A DNA stretch of 64,000 nucleotides, from contig NZ_CP022222.1 in assembly GCF_009930815.1 (NCBI RefSeq), positions 3,700,501 to 3,764,500 on the forward strand, given 5' to 3'. Each line of letters opens with the position of its first letter. Within the stretch, counting starts at the first letter, position 1. Position numbers and translations under genes: made by a program. This DNA comes from Bradyrhizobium sp. CCBAU 051011 (lineage in GTDB: Bacteria > Pseudomonadota > Alphaproteobacteria > Rhizobiales > Xanthobacteraceae). Under the pieces are notes generated by a model that did no database searches, was not told the DNA's origin, and saw only the letters and a list, made by a program, of their open reading frames with translations. Shown piece after piece: positions 32,200 to 40,908 of the stretch.

Positions 32200-33756
32200 T
32201 TGCGCTATCTCTTCGAGAATTACACGCTTGACACCGAAAAGCGTGAATTGCATCGCGGGGTGAATGCGGTATCAATCACACCGCAGGCTTTTGACCTGCT
32301 CGATTACTTGATTCGAAACAGGGAGCGCGTCGTCAGCAAAGACGACCTCATTACTGCCGTTTGGAATGGGCGCATTGTATCTGATGCTGCGTTGACGACC
32401 CGCCTGAACGCCGCCCGGAATGCGATCGGCGATTCCGGCGAAGAGCAGCGCCTCCTCAAGACAATGGCGCGGAAGGGCTTCCGTTTCGTCGGGCAAGTAC
32501 AGGAAGAGCGAAGCGGCGCAGCGCCGGACAACTGGGCAGAACCGCCGAAAGGCCCTCTGACGTTGCCCACCAGGCCTTCAGTCGCCGTCCTCCCCTTCGT
32601 CAACCTAAGCCTGGATCCAGAGCAGGAGTATTTTGCCGATGGCATCGTGGAGGACATCACGATGGCGCTGTCGCGCTTTCACTGGCTCTTTGTGATCGCA
32701 CGTAATTCGAGCTTCACCTACAAAGGCCGAAGTGTGGACGTGAGGCAGGTCGGCCGCGAGCTTGGGGTGCGCTACGTACTCGAAGGCAGCGTGCGCAGGG
32801 CAGGAAATCGCCTGCGCATCGCGGGGCAGCTCATTGATGCCGAAACTGGAGCACATCTGTGGGCTGACCACTTTGATGGTGCGCTCGAGGATGTATTTGA
32901 TCTACAGGACCATGTGACTTCCAGCGTGGTGGGTGCAATCGCACCAAAGCTGCAGCGCGAGGAAATCAAGCGGGCAAAGCGCAAACCAACTGAAAATCTG
33001 GATGCATACGACTATTATCTGCGTGGGCTGGCGAGCGCTGGTCGGTGGACCAAGGACGGGAACGTCGAAGCACTCCGGCTCTTTTCCAAGGCAGTCGAAC
33101 TCGATCATGGTCTGGCCTGCGCTTATGGCATGGCTGCGTGGTGCTACGTGCGGCGGAAAGCGCGTGGTTGGATGGACGACCGCATTCAAGAAAGTGCGGA
33201 AGCTGTCCGGCTGGCTCGGAAGGCGGTGCTGCTGGGGGAAGATGACCCGATTGCGCTGTGCATGGGTGGATATGCACTCGCCTTGGTAGGTCGTGAGTTC
33301 GACGACGCGGCGGCGTTCATGGACCGGGGACTTGCGGTAAATCCTAACGCGGGGCGAAGTTGGGCCCTTAGTGCGTGGTTAAGAGTCTGGAGAGGTGAGC
33401 CGGACCTGGCACTCGAGCACGCTACGCGTGCGATGCGCTTGAGCCCGCTCGATCCTTCCATGTACGCCATACACGGGGCCATGGCCTATGCCCATTTTCT
33501 TGGAGGCCAGTATGACAAGGCGTCGTCATGCGCCGAAAGCTCTCTGCGGTTCAATCCGACTTTCCAGCTGGCCACATGCGTTTTCGCAGCGAGCAATGCC
33601 GTCGCGGGGCGACTAGACCTGGCACAACGAGCGATATCACGAGCACTCGAATTTGATCCCGATTTACGCGCCGCCAATCTGAGAGATTTGTTTCGCCGGG
33701 AGGAGGACTTCGCCACCTTCGCCAAGGGTCTCCGCAATGCGGGCCTTCCTGATTAA
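32200..33756 (+). CDS. winged-helix regulator with TolB-like and TPR domains
   Basis: The 518-residue protein has an OmpR-type winged helix at the N-terminus (RYLFENYTLDTEKRELHRG, later LLKTMARKGFRFVGQV). A TolB/FlgO-like domain follows (SVAVLPFVNLSLDPEQEYFA, then GRELGVRYVLEGSVRR), and then about six tetratricopeptide repeats (270-500). This CadC/HilA-like layout is common in bradyrhizobia. TTG 32200 is taken as start because GGAAGG precedes it and MRYLFE is the usual family start; the frame is open from 32122. The target genes are unknown. Confidence 0.85.
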   Translation: MRYLFENYTLDTEKRELHRGVNAVSITPQAFDLLDYLIRNRERVVSKDDLITAVWNGRIVSDAALTTRLNAARNAIGDSGEEQRLLKTMARKGFRFVGQVQEERSGAAPDNWAEPPKGPLTLPTRPSVAVLPFVNLSLDPEQEYFADGIVEDITMALSRFHWLFVIARNSSFTYKGRSVDVRQVGRELGVRYVLEGSVRRAGNRLRIAGQLIDAETGAHLWADHFDGALEDVFDLQDHVTSSVVGAIAPKLQREEIKRAKRKPTENLDAYDYYLRGLASAGRWTKDGNVEALRLFSKAVELDHGLACAYGMAAWCYVRRKARGWMDDRIQESAEAVRLARKAVLLGEDDPIALCMGGYALALVGREFDDAAAFMDRGLAVNPNAGRSWALSAWLRVWRGEPDLALEHATRAMRLSPLDPSMYAIHGAMAYAHFLGGQYDKASSCAESSLRFNPTFQLATCVFAASNAVAGRLDLAQRAISRALEFDPDLRAANLRDLFRREEDFATFAKGLRNAGLPD

Positions 33757-33896
33757 ACCCCATCTCATTGATCGTGCCGGTTCGGTGGCGCCGGCACGCG
33801 CGCAGGCGACGCCCTCGGCTTGCGCTTAATGCCGGGTCCGGTATTGGACGCGCCTACGCCACTGCTCAAAGGAAACGGCTGTCCATTCAAAAGAAC

Positions 33897-35492
33897 TCAC
33901 GATGCCAGCGCGGTTAGAAGCATCCGCGCGAGGTCGGCGCTGACGTAGGGCTTCGGCAGCAGCAGCACGCCAGCATCGAGGCGGCCATGATGAATAAGGG
34001 CATTCTCAGCATAACCGGACGTATACAGCACTTTCAGCTCCGGGCGCCTTTTGATCCCCTCGGTCGCGAGCTGGCGGCCATTCACGCCACCGGGGAGCAT
34101 TACGTCAGTGAACAGCAGATCAATGCGTTCGGGGCCATCGATGATTGCCAGCGCTTCGGCAGCATTGCCGGCGGCGAGCGTGCGGAATCCGAAGCGGGTG
34201 ATTTGCGCCACGACATATTCGCGGACCAGCGGGTCGTCCTCGACAATCAAGATAGCCTGGTCGCCATGTTCGCCCGCATATCCGCCGGTCTCGCCGGCCG
34301 GCTCCTCCGGGCCACCGCCCGTGGCCTGCGGCAGGTATAGCTTCACGGTCGTGCCGTGGCCTTCTTCGCTGTAGATCTTGATATGTCCATTCGACTGTTT
34401 GACGAAGCCATACACCATGCTGAGGCCGAGCCCTGATCCTTTCCCGGCCTCTTTGGTAGTAAAGAACGGTTCAAATACCTTCTCGAGCAGGTTGCTCGGG
34501 ATTCCACTCCCGGTGTCACTCACTGCAATCATGACATAGTTGCCCGGTCTAACCTCGCTATTCAGGCGAGCGTAGTTCTCATCGAGCGCCACATTCTTGG
34601 TTTCCAACGTCAGCTTGCCGCCGTCAGGCATGGCGTCACGCGCATTCAGGGCCAGGTTCAGAATCGCGGTCGAGAGCTGACTGGGATCGATCAGAGCCGG
34701 TGCGGAATCGTGCGCCAGCATCGATTCAATTTCGATGTGCTCGCCGAGCGTCGGTCGCAGCAGACCCGCTGCATCGATCACCAGCGCATTGACGTCGGTA
34801 TTGCGCGGCTGCAGCGGCTGTCGACGGGAGAACGCCAACAAATGTTTCGTCAGCTCGGCCCCCCTTGCCGCGGCTCCGCTAATCAAGTTGGTGATCTGAA
34901 CGAGATGGGGACGATCCTTGACAGCATCACTGAGGATCTCAATGGTCCCGGTGATCACGGTCAGAATGTTGTTGAAGTCGTGCGCGACGCCACCGGTGAG
35001 CTGGCCGATGGCCTCCATCTTCTGCGCTTGCTGGATGTTGGATTCGGTGGCCTCTTTCTCCTCAAAACGCTTGAGCATGGCCTCGGCCTCGCGGCGTTGC
35101 CTGACTTCCTCCTCGAGTGCGGCATAGGCATTCGCAAGCTGAATGCGCGTCGGCAGCACCAGGATCCGCGGCAGCAGGAGCAGCAGGCCTGCCGCGATCG
35201 GGACCGAGATCAGCGCCAGGAAGGCCTTGGCCAGGGCCTCGATTTCATAGGCCGGCATCCATATGGTGTAGATCGACAGCAGCCGGGTCACGCCGCAGAC
35301 TGCGACGAAAATCGCGAACGTCAGGAATACGCCCCGGAACATGAGCTCACGGTGGCGCCGCCACACGAAGAACGCGAGGACGTACGCCGTCGTAAAGAAG
35401 GCGCCGGCCACCATCGCGTCGGAAACGACATTCAGCCAGACTAATTCCGGCTTCCACAACAGGCACGCGCCGTGCTCGGTGAGCTTCGACAT
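33897..35492 (-). CDS. hybrid histidine kinase with ethylene-receptor-like membrane domain
   Basis: The 531-residue protein begins with a three-helix membrane domain (about 18-110) similar to plant ETR1: SDAMVAGAFF with Asp25 and AVCGVTRLL with Cys66. A coiled linker (115-155) leads to a HisKA domain with His171 in GGVAHDFNN and an HATPase domain with NARDAMPDGG, DTGSGI and GKGSGLGL. A receiver domain (about 413-531) has the phosphorylatable Asp463 in FTDVMLPGG. The usual ETR1 His beside the Cys is Arg70 here. It may sense a small hydrophobic ligand or redox state. No output regulator lies next to it. Confidence 0.9.
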   Translation of the reverse strand: MSKLTEHGACLLWKPELVWLNVVSDAMVAGAFFTTAYVLAFFVWRRHRELMFRGVFLTFAIFVAVCGVTRLLSIYTIWMPAYEIEALAKAFLALISVPIAAGLLLLLPRILVLPTRIQLANAYAALEEEVRQRREAEAMLKRFEEKEATESNIQQAQKMEAIGQLTGGVAHDFNNILTVITGTIEILSDAVKDRPHLVQITNLISGAAARGAELTKHLLAFSRRQPLQPRNTDVNALVIDAAGLLRPTLGEHIEIESMLAHDSAPALIDPSQLSTAILNLALNARDAMPDGGKLTLETKNVALDENYARLNSEVRPGNYVMIAVSDTGSGIPSNLLEKVFEPFFTTKEAGKGSGLGLSMVYGFVKQSNGHIKIYSEEGHGTTVKLYLPQATGGGPEEPAGETGGYAGEHGDQAILIVEDDPLVREYVVAQITRFGFRTLAAGNAAEALAIIDGPERIDLLFTDVMLPGGVNGRQLATEGIKRRPELKVLYTSGYAENALIHHGRLDAGVLLLPKPYVSADLARMLLTALAS

Positions 35493-35624
35493 GTGGAAAG
35501 CTCCAAGAAGCGGCCGCAGGGGTGCAGCCACACCAAGGAAACTATTCAGCTTTTTCGCTACCCGCGCAAGCGCAGCGCGGGCTCGGCGAATGTTCTCGTG
35601 CCCATCTTTGAAATAGCCTTAATC

Positions 35625-35870
35625 ATGGCCCGCAGTGACAGCGTGCTCGAACCGAACAGTGACGTCGCCTTTGATCACTCAGCGGACCACTTCTTGCGCC
35701 AGACTTGGCGGGAGCCCGCTGAGACGAGGCAGAGGTCGCGCTCGTCATCGCATCGACGGAAGGAACGGTCGCGTTGTGCCGCGCCGCGCGGAGCGCCCCG
35801 CCGCTCGAGGATCTCAGGCAGGAACTCGAACTGGTGCTTTCCAGTGCGCTGGCGAAGTGGGCAAAGATGC
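35625..35870 (+). pseudogene. frameshifted small gene (MARSDSVLEPNSD / LVIASTEG)
   Basis: ATG 35625 opens MARSDSVLEPNSDVAFDHSA and continues to REPAETRQR. Then the protein-like sequence jumps frame to ALVIASTEGTVALCRAARSA and DLRQELELVLSSALAKW. The copy at 31655 has an extra CTGGCAG-type segment that would restore RLAALVIAS, so a four-base loss here explains the break. The TAG stop of the other copy is also TGG here. It occupies most of the gap 35493-36009. Confidence 0.65.
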
Positions 35871-36009
35871 CCGCGCGTGGCGTTTCATTCAGGCGCGCTT
35901 GTCCGCTTTTCGACTCAAATCTTGACGGGAGTAACCCGAATGCGCCACCCGGGTATTGCACCGATCAGCTATGAATGCGCGTTTTCACCCAAAATGTAAG
36001 GAGGGTGCG

Positions 36010-36414
36010 ATGAGCGAACAGGAGAACCGGCAGCTCGTTGAGCAGGCTTATGCAAAGTTCAAAGCCGGCGACATCCCCACACTGTTACAATCCATGTCAG
36101 AGGACATCACGTGGCAGTTGCCGCAGGTTGAGAACGTGCCATTAGGCGGCAAGCGACAGGGGCGCGGCGAGGTCGGCGAGTTCTTTTCGACGCTCGCGAG
36201 CCTAATGGTTCCGCGTTCGTTCGAGCCACGCGAATTCATTGCCCAGGCAGACAAGGTTGTCGTGCTGGGTCACTACGACTGGCAGGTCAAAGCCAACGGG
36301 CGGACCTGGGAGAGCGACTTCGCGCACGTCTTTACCGTCCGTGGCGGCCAGATCGTAGCCTTTCAAGAGTACACGGACTCAGCCGCGATTGCCAAAGCGT
36401 TTAATCAAGCTTGA
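36010..36414 (+). CDS. SnoaL/NTF2-like ketosteroid isomerase-fold protein
   Basis: The 134-residue protein starts ATG 36010 behind AGGAGGGTGCG. It has the NTF2-like pattern: RQLVEQAYAKFKAGDIPTLL, then MSEDITWQLPQVENVPLGGK, RQGRGEVGEFFSTLASLM, and a strand-rich end with DFAHVFTVRGGQIVAFQEY. Members bind or isomerise small hydrophobic compounds, or are non-enzymatic. It is a single gene; the substrate is unknown. Confidence 0.88.
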   Translation: MSEQENRQLVEQAYAKFKAGDIPTLLQSMSEDITWQLPQVENVPLGGKRQGRGEVGEFFSTLASLMVPRSFEPREFIAQADKVVVLGHYDWQVKANGRTWESDFAHVFTVRGGQIVAFQEYTDSAAIAKAFNQA

Positions 36415-36426
36415 GCAATTGCTGAA

Positions 36427-37311
36427 CTAGCCGCACGCAGCCAGCGCCTGCCGCATTTCGGCCGGGGTGGCAGGTTCCGCGCCATGCTCGCGCACCATTC
36501 GCACGGCCTCTTCGACCAGTTCGAGATTGGTCGCGGTGGTGCCGAGCGGCGCGTCCTCGAGGCCGACGCGAATATGGCCACCTCGCGTGATCGTCTCGGC
36601 AAACAGCGGGCGAAGATCGGCGCTGACGCCCGCGATCATCCAGGGCGCGCCGGGCGCTTCCTCCTCCAGTAGCGCATGGTAGGCCGCAAGCGCATATTGC
36701 TGAGGTGGAAGGCCGACCGCGATCAGATTGCAGAACATCAGACGATAGATCGGCGCCTTGACGCCGGCCAAGCGCGCCAGCGCTGCGCCGGCACGCAAAA
36801 AGCCGGGCTCGTAGATCGCAAAATCGGTATGCAGGCCGTGGCGCGCCGCGAGATTCAGCGCATGCCGGATCTGGGATTCCGGATTCAGGTAGGTGCCGCC
36901 AGGCAGCGTGTCCGCCGTGATTTTTGTCAGGCTCAGATTGACGCTGCCGGGGTCGATGACGGCGAAATCCAGGAGGCCGCGTGCGGCAAGCTCTTCGATG
37001 CCGGCAAATCGGGTCGCGACGTCGGCGAACGGGCTGTCGTCGTCGCTGCCTCTGGTTATGAATGCCGGATAGGACGGATAGACCGGCACATCGACCTGGC
37101 CCCGAATGCCTTCGATGATGCGGGCATAGACCTCCCAGTCGTAGGTCTGCGGGCCGCCGCCATCATAGGCATGGACGTGAACGATGGTAGCGCCGGCCCG
37201 CGCACAGGCGACGCCCTCGGCGATGATGGTCTCAACGGTATCGGGAACGCCGGGCTGCAACACGCGGCCCCATGAGCCGTTCAACGCCGCTTCGATCCAG
37301 ACCTTGCGCAT
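36427..37311 (-). CDS. beta-keto acid cleavage enzyme (BKACE, DUF849)
   Basis: The 294-residue TIM-barrel protein belongs to the family of 3-keto-5-aminohexanoate cleavage enzyme. These enzymes cleave beta-keto acids with acetyl-CoA, using a divalent metal. The metal-binding HVH at 45-47 (ATIVHVHAYDGGG) and a C-terminal GGHIRVGLEDAP, which positions the family Glu ligand, are present. ATG 37311 follows the stop of the XRE-cupin regulator by 32 bases, so the two are co-transcribed. The next genes, a divergent aminotransferase and DadA, suggest catabolism of an amino acid or amine. Confidence 0.88.
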   Translation of the reverse strand: MRKVWIEAALNGSWGRVLQPGVPDTVETIIAEGVACARAGATIVHVHAYDGGGPQTYDWEVYARIIEGIRGQVDVPVYPSYPAFITRGSDDDSPFADVATRFAGIEELAARGLLDFAVIDPGSVNLSLTKITADTLPGGTYLNPESQIRHALNLAARHGLHTDFAIYEPGFLRAGAALARLAGVKAPIYRLMFCNLIAVGLPPQQYALAAYHALLEEEAPGAPWMIAGVSADLRPLFAETITRGGHIRVGLEDAPLGTTATNLELVEEAVRMVREHGAEPATPAEMRQALAACG

Positions 37312-37343
37312 GCTGCCCCCAAATTTTTCTATCACCGGCCCGT

Positions 37344-37892
37344 TCAGAACGTCGGCGGTGTGCAGGCCGAGATTACTTCGCACGGCTTGCCGCCGACGCA
37401 GCGGAAGCGGTGCGGCCTCCGGCTTTCGAAATAATAGGCATCGCCGGGGTCGAGAATGCGGCGTTCGTCGTCGACGGTTACCTCCAGCCGGCCGCTCACC
37501 ACGATGCCGCCTTCCTCGCCGTCATGGGTCAGCGGCACCCGGCCGGTGTCGCTGCCGGGCTCATAGCGCTCTTTCAGGATCTGCAACGCGCGGCCGAACA
37601 TGGTGTCACCGACCTGGCGGTAGGAGATCGGCTGCTTGCCGATCTCGGTCAGTTCGTCGGAGCGATAGAACGCCTTGCGCGGGCGCTCCGGCTCGATCGC
37701 GAAGAATTCGGCAAGGCCCATAGGAAGGCCGTCGAGGATGCGCTTGAGCGCGCCGACGGACGGGTTCATCTGGTTCGATTCGATCAGCGAGATCGTCGAA
37801 TTGGTCACGCCGGAGCGCTTTGCCAGCTCGCGCTGCGACAGTTTGTGCCGGGCCCGAATGAATCGGAGTCGCCCACCGATATCGACGCTCAT
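37344..37892 (-). CDS. XRE-cupin transcriptional regulator
   Basis: The 182-residue protein has an N-terminal XRE helix-turn-helix (9-63: RLRFIRARHKLSQRELAKRS, then SNQMNPSVGALKRILDGL) and a C-terminal cupin (about 105-180: YEPGSDTGRVPLTHDGEEGG). This PuuR-like layout is typical of regulators that bind a catabolic intermediate. ATG 37892 is used; the frame to 37958 is an extension. It is divergent from the aminotransferase and upstream of the BKACE gene, so it likely controls both sides. Confidence 0.9.
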   Translation of the reverse strand: MSVDIGGRLRFIRARHKLSQRELAKRSGVTNSTISLIESNQMNPSVGALKRILDGLPMGLAEFFAIEPERPRKAFYRSDELTEIGKQPISYRQVGDTMFGRALQILKERYEPGSDTGRVPLTHDGEEGGIVVSGRLEVTVDDERRILDPGDAYYFESRRPHRFRCVGGKPCEVISACTPPTF

Positions 37893-38045
37893 CGGAAAAT
37901 CCCTGTTGCAGGTGTTTCGGATAGAGCAAATATGCCTCGGTGGGGTCAATAAAATCAATAGGTTGCAGAACTCAAGAAAAGGACTTGTTGTGGCTTCCCG
38001 AGCGTGGCCCGGTGGTATCTTGAGCTGCCAGCAAAGGAGCTACCC

Positions 38046-39374
38046 GTGACCCTTCATCAGAAGCCGAACACCCTGCAGACCGACTCGTTCTGGATGCCCT
38101 TTACGGCCAACCGGCAGTTCAAGAAAACGCCGCGGCTGTTCGCTTCCGCCGAGGGCATGCACTACACCACGGTCGACGGCCGCAAGGTGATCGACGGCTC
38201 CGCTGGTCTCTGGTGCGTCAATGCCGGCCATGGCCGCCGCCAGATCGCCGCCGCCGTCGAGCGGCAGTTGATGAACCTCGACTTCGCGCCGTCGTTCAAC
38301 ATGGGCCATCCGCTGGCGTTCGATTTCGCCGAGCGGCTGACCGAGATCGCGCCGAAGGGGCTGGATCGCGTCTTCTTCACCAATTCGGGCTCCGAGTCGG
38401 TCGACACCGCGCTGAAGATCGCGCTGGCCTATCAGCGCGCCATCGGGCAGGCGACGCGCACCCGCCTGATCGGCCGCGAGCGCGGCTATCACGGCGTCGG
38501 CTTCGGCGGCATGTCGGTCGGCGGCATGGTGGCCAATCGCCGCGCCTTTGCGACCCATCTGCCCGGCGTCGATCACATCCGCCATACCCATGATCTCGCC
38601 CGCAACGCCTTCGCCAAGGACCAGCCGGATCACGGCGCGGAGCTTGCCGACGATGTCGAGCGGATGGTGGCGCTGCATGGCGCCGACACCATCGCCGCCG
38701 TCATCGTCGAGCCGGTGCCGGGCTCGACGGCGGTGCTGCCGCCGCCGAAGGGCTATCTGCAGCGACTGCGCGAACTCTGTACCAAGCACGGTATTCTCCT
38801 GATCTTCGACGAGGTCATCACCGGCTTCGGCCGCTTGGGCGCGCCGTTCGCAGCGGATTATTTCGGCGTCACGCCTGACATGATGACGACGGCCAAGGGC
38901 ATCACCAACGGCACCGTGCCCTGCGGCGCTGTTTTCGCTAGCCGCAAGATCCATGACGGGCTGATGACGGGCCCGGAGGGAACGATCGAGCTGTTCCACG
39001 GCTACACCTATTCGGCACATCCGACCGCCTGCGCCGCCGGCCTTGCGACGCTCGACATCTACAAGGACGAGGGACTTTTGACCCGCGGCGCGTCGATGGC
39101 GGAATACTGGCGCGATGGGTTGCATTCGCTGAAAGGCCTGCCGAACGTCGTCGACATCCGCAATTGCGGCCTGATGGGCGCGGTCGAAGTCGCGCCACGC
39201 AGCGACGGCGTCGGCGCGCGCGGCTATGACGTGATGGTCGACTGCTTCAATCGCGGGCTTTATTTGCGCATGAGCGGCGACAGCTTTGCGTTGTCGCCTC
39301 CCTTGATCGTCGAGAAGAGCCATATCGACGATATCGTCTCGATCCTCGGCGACGCGATCAAGCGGGTGGCCTGA
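38046..39374 (+). CDS. omega-amino acid:pyruvate aminotransferase
   Basis: The 442-residue PLP enzyme is a class III aminotransferase of the beta-alanine:pyruvate type: FWMPFTANRQFKKTPRLFAS, DGSAGLWCVNAGHGR, FFTNSGSESVDTALKIALAY, IFDEVITGFGRLG and the Schiff-base Lys (about 284) in TTAKGITNG. It moves an amino group from an omega-amino acid or diamine to pyruvate. GTG 38046 is used because GGAG precedes it and VTLHQK fits the family; the frame is open to 38004. It pairs with BKACE and dadA in one catabolic locus. Confidence 0.92.
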   Translation: MTLHQKPNTLQTDSFWMPFTANRQFKKTPRLFASAEGMHYTTVDGRKVIDGSAGLWCVNAGHGRRQIAAAVERQLMNLDFAPSFNMGHPLAFDFAERLTEIAPKGLDRVFFTNSGSESVDTALKIALAYQRAIGQATRTRLIGRERGYHGVGFGGMSVGGMVANRRAFATHLPGVDHIRHTHDLARNAFAKDQPDHGAELADDVERMVALHGADTIAAVIVEPVPGSTAVLPPPKGYLQRLRELCTKHGILLIFDEVITGFGRLGAPFAADYFGVTPDMMTTAKGITNGTVPCGAVFASRKIHDGLMTGPEGTIELFHGYTYSAHPTACAAGLATLDIYKDEGLLTRGASMAEYWRDGLHSLKGLPNVVDIRNCGLMGAVEVAPRSDGVGARGYDVMVDCFNRGLYLRMSGDSFALSPPLIVEKSHIDDIVSILGDAIKRVA

Positions 39375-39396
39375 TCCTTGCTCGCAGGGAGCCGTA

Positions 39397-39445
39397 GCGT
39401 TTTCGAGCGAAGTGGACCCCGGTTCGCGTAAAGAAAACGCGTCAG
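39397..39445. repeat. short intergenic repeat with GCGTTTTC/GAAAACGC ends
   Basis: GCGTTTTCGAGCGAAGTGGA then CCCCGGTTCGCGTAAAGAAA and ACGC forms a hairpin-prone element with inverted ends at 39397-39404 and 39433-39440. The sequence is recalled as a frequent spacer element in bradyrhizobial genomes. Confidence 0.65.
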
Positions 39446-39457
39446 ACAAAAACTGAA

Positions 39458-39479
39458 GCCGCGGCGTGAACGCCGCGGC
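39458..39479. promoter_or_regulatory. strong hairpin just before dadA
   Basis: GCCGCGGCGT (39458-39467) and ACGCCGCGGC (39470-39479) form a perfect ten-base stem with a two-base gap, ending 16 bases before the dadA GTG. It could terminate the upstream gene or hinder dadA translation. It lacks a T-run. Confidence 0.5.
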
Positions 39480-39495
39480 GGATGCGTGAGGAATC

Positions 39496-40761
39496 GTGAA
39501 AGTCATTATTCTCGGCAGTGGCGTGATCGGCGTCACCACAGCCTATTATCTGGCGCGCGCCGGCCATGAAGTTGTTGTCGTCGACCGTCAGGCCGAGCCC
39601 GCGCTGGAGACCAGTTTCGCCAATGCCGGCGAAGTCTCGCCCGGCTATTCCTCGCCTTGGGCCGGGCCCGGCGTGCCGGTGAAAGCCATCAAGTGGCTGT
39701 TGATGCGGCACGGGCCGCTGGTGATCTGGCCCAAGCTCGATCCCGTGATGTGGATCTGGGGGCTGAAGCTGCTGCGCAACTGCACGATAGAGCGCTACGC
39801 CGTCAACAAGAGCCGGATGATTCCGATCGCCGAATACAGCCGCGACTGCCTGCGGGCACTGCGCGACGAGATCGGCATCAAATATGACGAGCGCAGTCGC
39901 GGCACGTTGCAGCTCTTCCGCAAGCAGAAGCAGCTCGATACGACTGGCGACGACATCGCGGTGCTCAAGCAGTATGGCGTTCCCTACGAAGTGCTCGACC
40001 GCGACGGCTGCATTGGCGCGGAGCCTGCGCTGGCGACGGCGAAGGCCAGTTTCGTCGGCGGACTTCGGCTGCCGCAGGACGAAACCGGCGACTGCCACAT
40101 GTTTACGCAGGCGCTCGCCCAGGAAGCCGCCAAGCTCGGCGTGCAGTTCAAGTTCAACACCACGATCGAGCGGCTGATCGCGGACGGCGGCAAGATCACC
40201 GGCGTGATGACGAGCGAAGGCCTGCTGCAGGCGGACAGCTATGTCGCCGCACTGGGAAGCTGGTCGCCGCGACTGCTCGATCCACTCGGCATTTCTGTTC
40301 CGGTCTATCCGGTGAAGGGCTATTCGATCACCGTGCCGGTCACCGATCCCGACGGCGCGCCGGTCTCGACCGTGATGGACGAAAGCTACAAGGTCGCGAT
40401 CACGCGGCTCGGCAACCGCATCCGCGTCGGCGGCACCGCGGAAATCTCAGGCTATTCGAATACGCTGCATCCGGCGCGGCGGGCGACGCTGGATCATTCC
40501 CTGACCGACATGTTTCCGCGCGGCGGCGACCTCGGCAAGGCGAGCTTCTGGTGCGGCCTGCGCCCGATGACCCCGGACGGTCCGCCGGTGATTGGCGCCA
40601 CGCGCTACAGCAATCTGCACCTCAACACCGGCCACGGCACGCTCGGCTGGACCATGGCATGCGGCTCGGGAAGAGTGCTGGCGGACCTGCTGTCGGGGCG
40701 GAAGCCGGATATCGACGTGAGCGAGTTGACGGTTAGCCGGTACGAAAAGCGGTTTGGTTGA
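39496..40761 (+). CDS. dadA: D-amino acid dehydrogenase small subunit
   Basis: The 421-residue FAD enzyme oxidises D-amino acids to keto acids and feeds electrons to the respiratory chain. The N-terminal dinucleotide fold has GSGVIG at 7-12 ([20 protein letters not shown]) and [20 protein letters not shown], the DadA signature. The C-terminal part has [20 protein letters not shown] and [21 protein letters not shown] 39496 has GAGGA upstream. It is near the aminotransferase and BKACE genes, so it probably belongs to the same catabolic set. Confidence 0.93.
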   Translation: MKVIILGSGVIGVTTAYYLARAGHEVVVVDRQAEPALETSFANAGEVSPGYSSPWAGPGVPVKAIKWLLMRHGPLVIWPKLDPVMWIWGLKLLRNCTIERYAVNKSRMIPIAEYSRDCLRALRDEIGIKYDERSRGTLQLFRKQKQLDTTGDDIAVLKQYGVPYEVLDRDGCIGAEPALATAKASFVGGLRLPQDETGDCHMFTQALAQEAAKLGVQFKFNTTIERLIADGGKITGVMTSEGLLQADSYVAALGSWSPRLLDPLGISVPVYPVKGYSITVPVTDPDGAPVSTVMDESYKVAITRLGNRIRVGGTAEISGYSNTLHPARRATLDHSLTDMFPRGGDLGKASFWCGLRPMTPDGPPVIGATRYSNLHLNTGHGTLGWTMACGSGRVLADLLSGRKPDIDVSELTVSRYEKRFG

Positions 40762-40785
40762 GGGCGCACGACGCTCTCCGCCGCC

Positions 40786-40870
40786 GTCAATTGCGAGGAG
40801 CGAAGCGACGAAGCAATCCATGTCTCCGCGATCCGCGCGATGGATTGCTTCGCTTCGCTCGCAATGACGG
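40786..40870. repeat. GAAGCAATCCAT palindromic repeat
   Basis: GTCAATTGCGAGGAGCGAAG then CGACGAAGCAATCCAT pairs with ATGGATTGCTTCGCTTCGCT and CGCAATGAC, giving a long imperfect hairpin. It shares the same blocks with 23791-23932 and is recalled as a widespread element in this group. Confidence 0.9.
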
Positions 40871-40908
40871 GCGCAATTAGCTCGCGCTCGTCATACAGTC
40901 CACCCGCA

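Noticed and set aside
36010..36414. NTF2-like protein as a member of the BKACE catabolic operon
   Set aside because: It is on the opposite strand and convergent, with its own ribosome site, so there is no operon link.
37905..37968. GTTGCAG direct repeats as operator of the first XRE-cupin regulator
   Set aside because: Only seven bases match and there is no symmetry, which is not better than chance in this spacer.
38040..39539. 499-residue open frame antisense to the aminotransferase
   Set aside because: It mirrors the aminotransferase codon pattern, has Arg/Ala/His-rich nonsense composition and no family motif.
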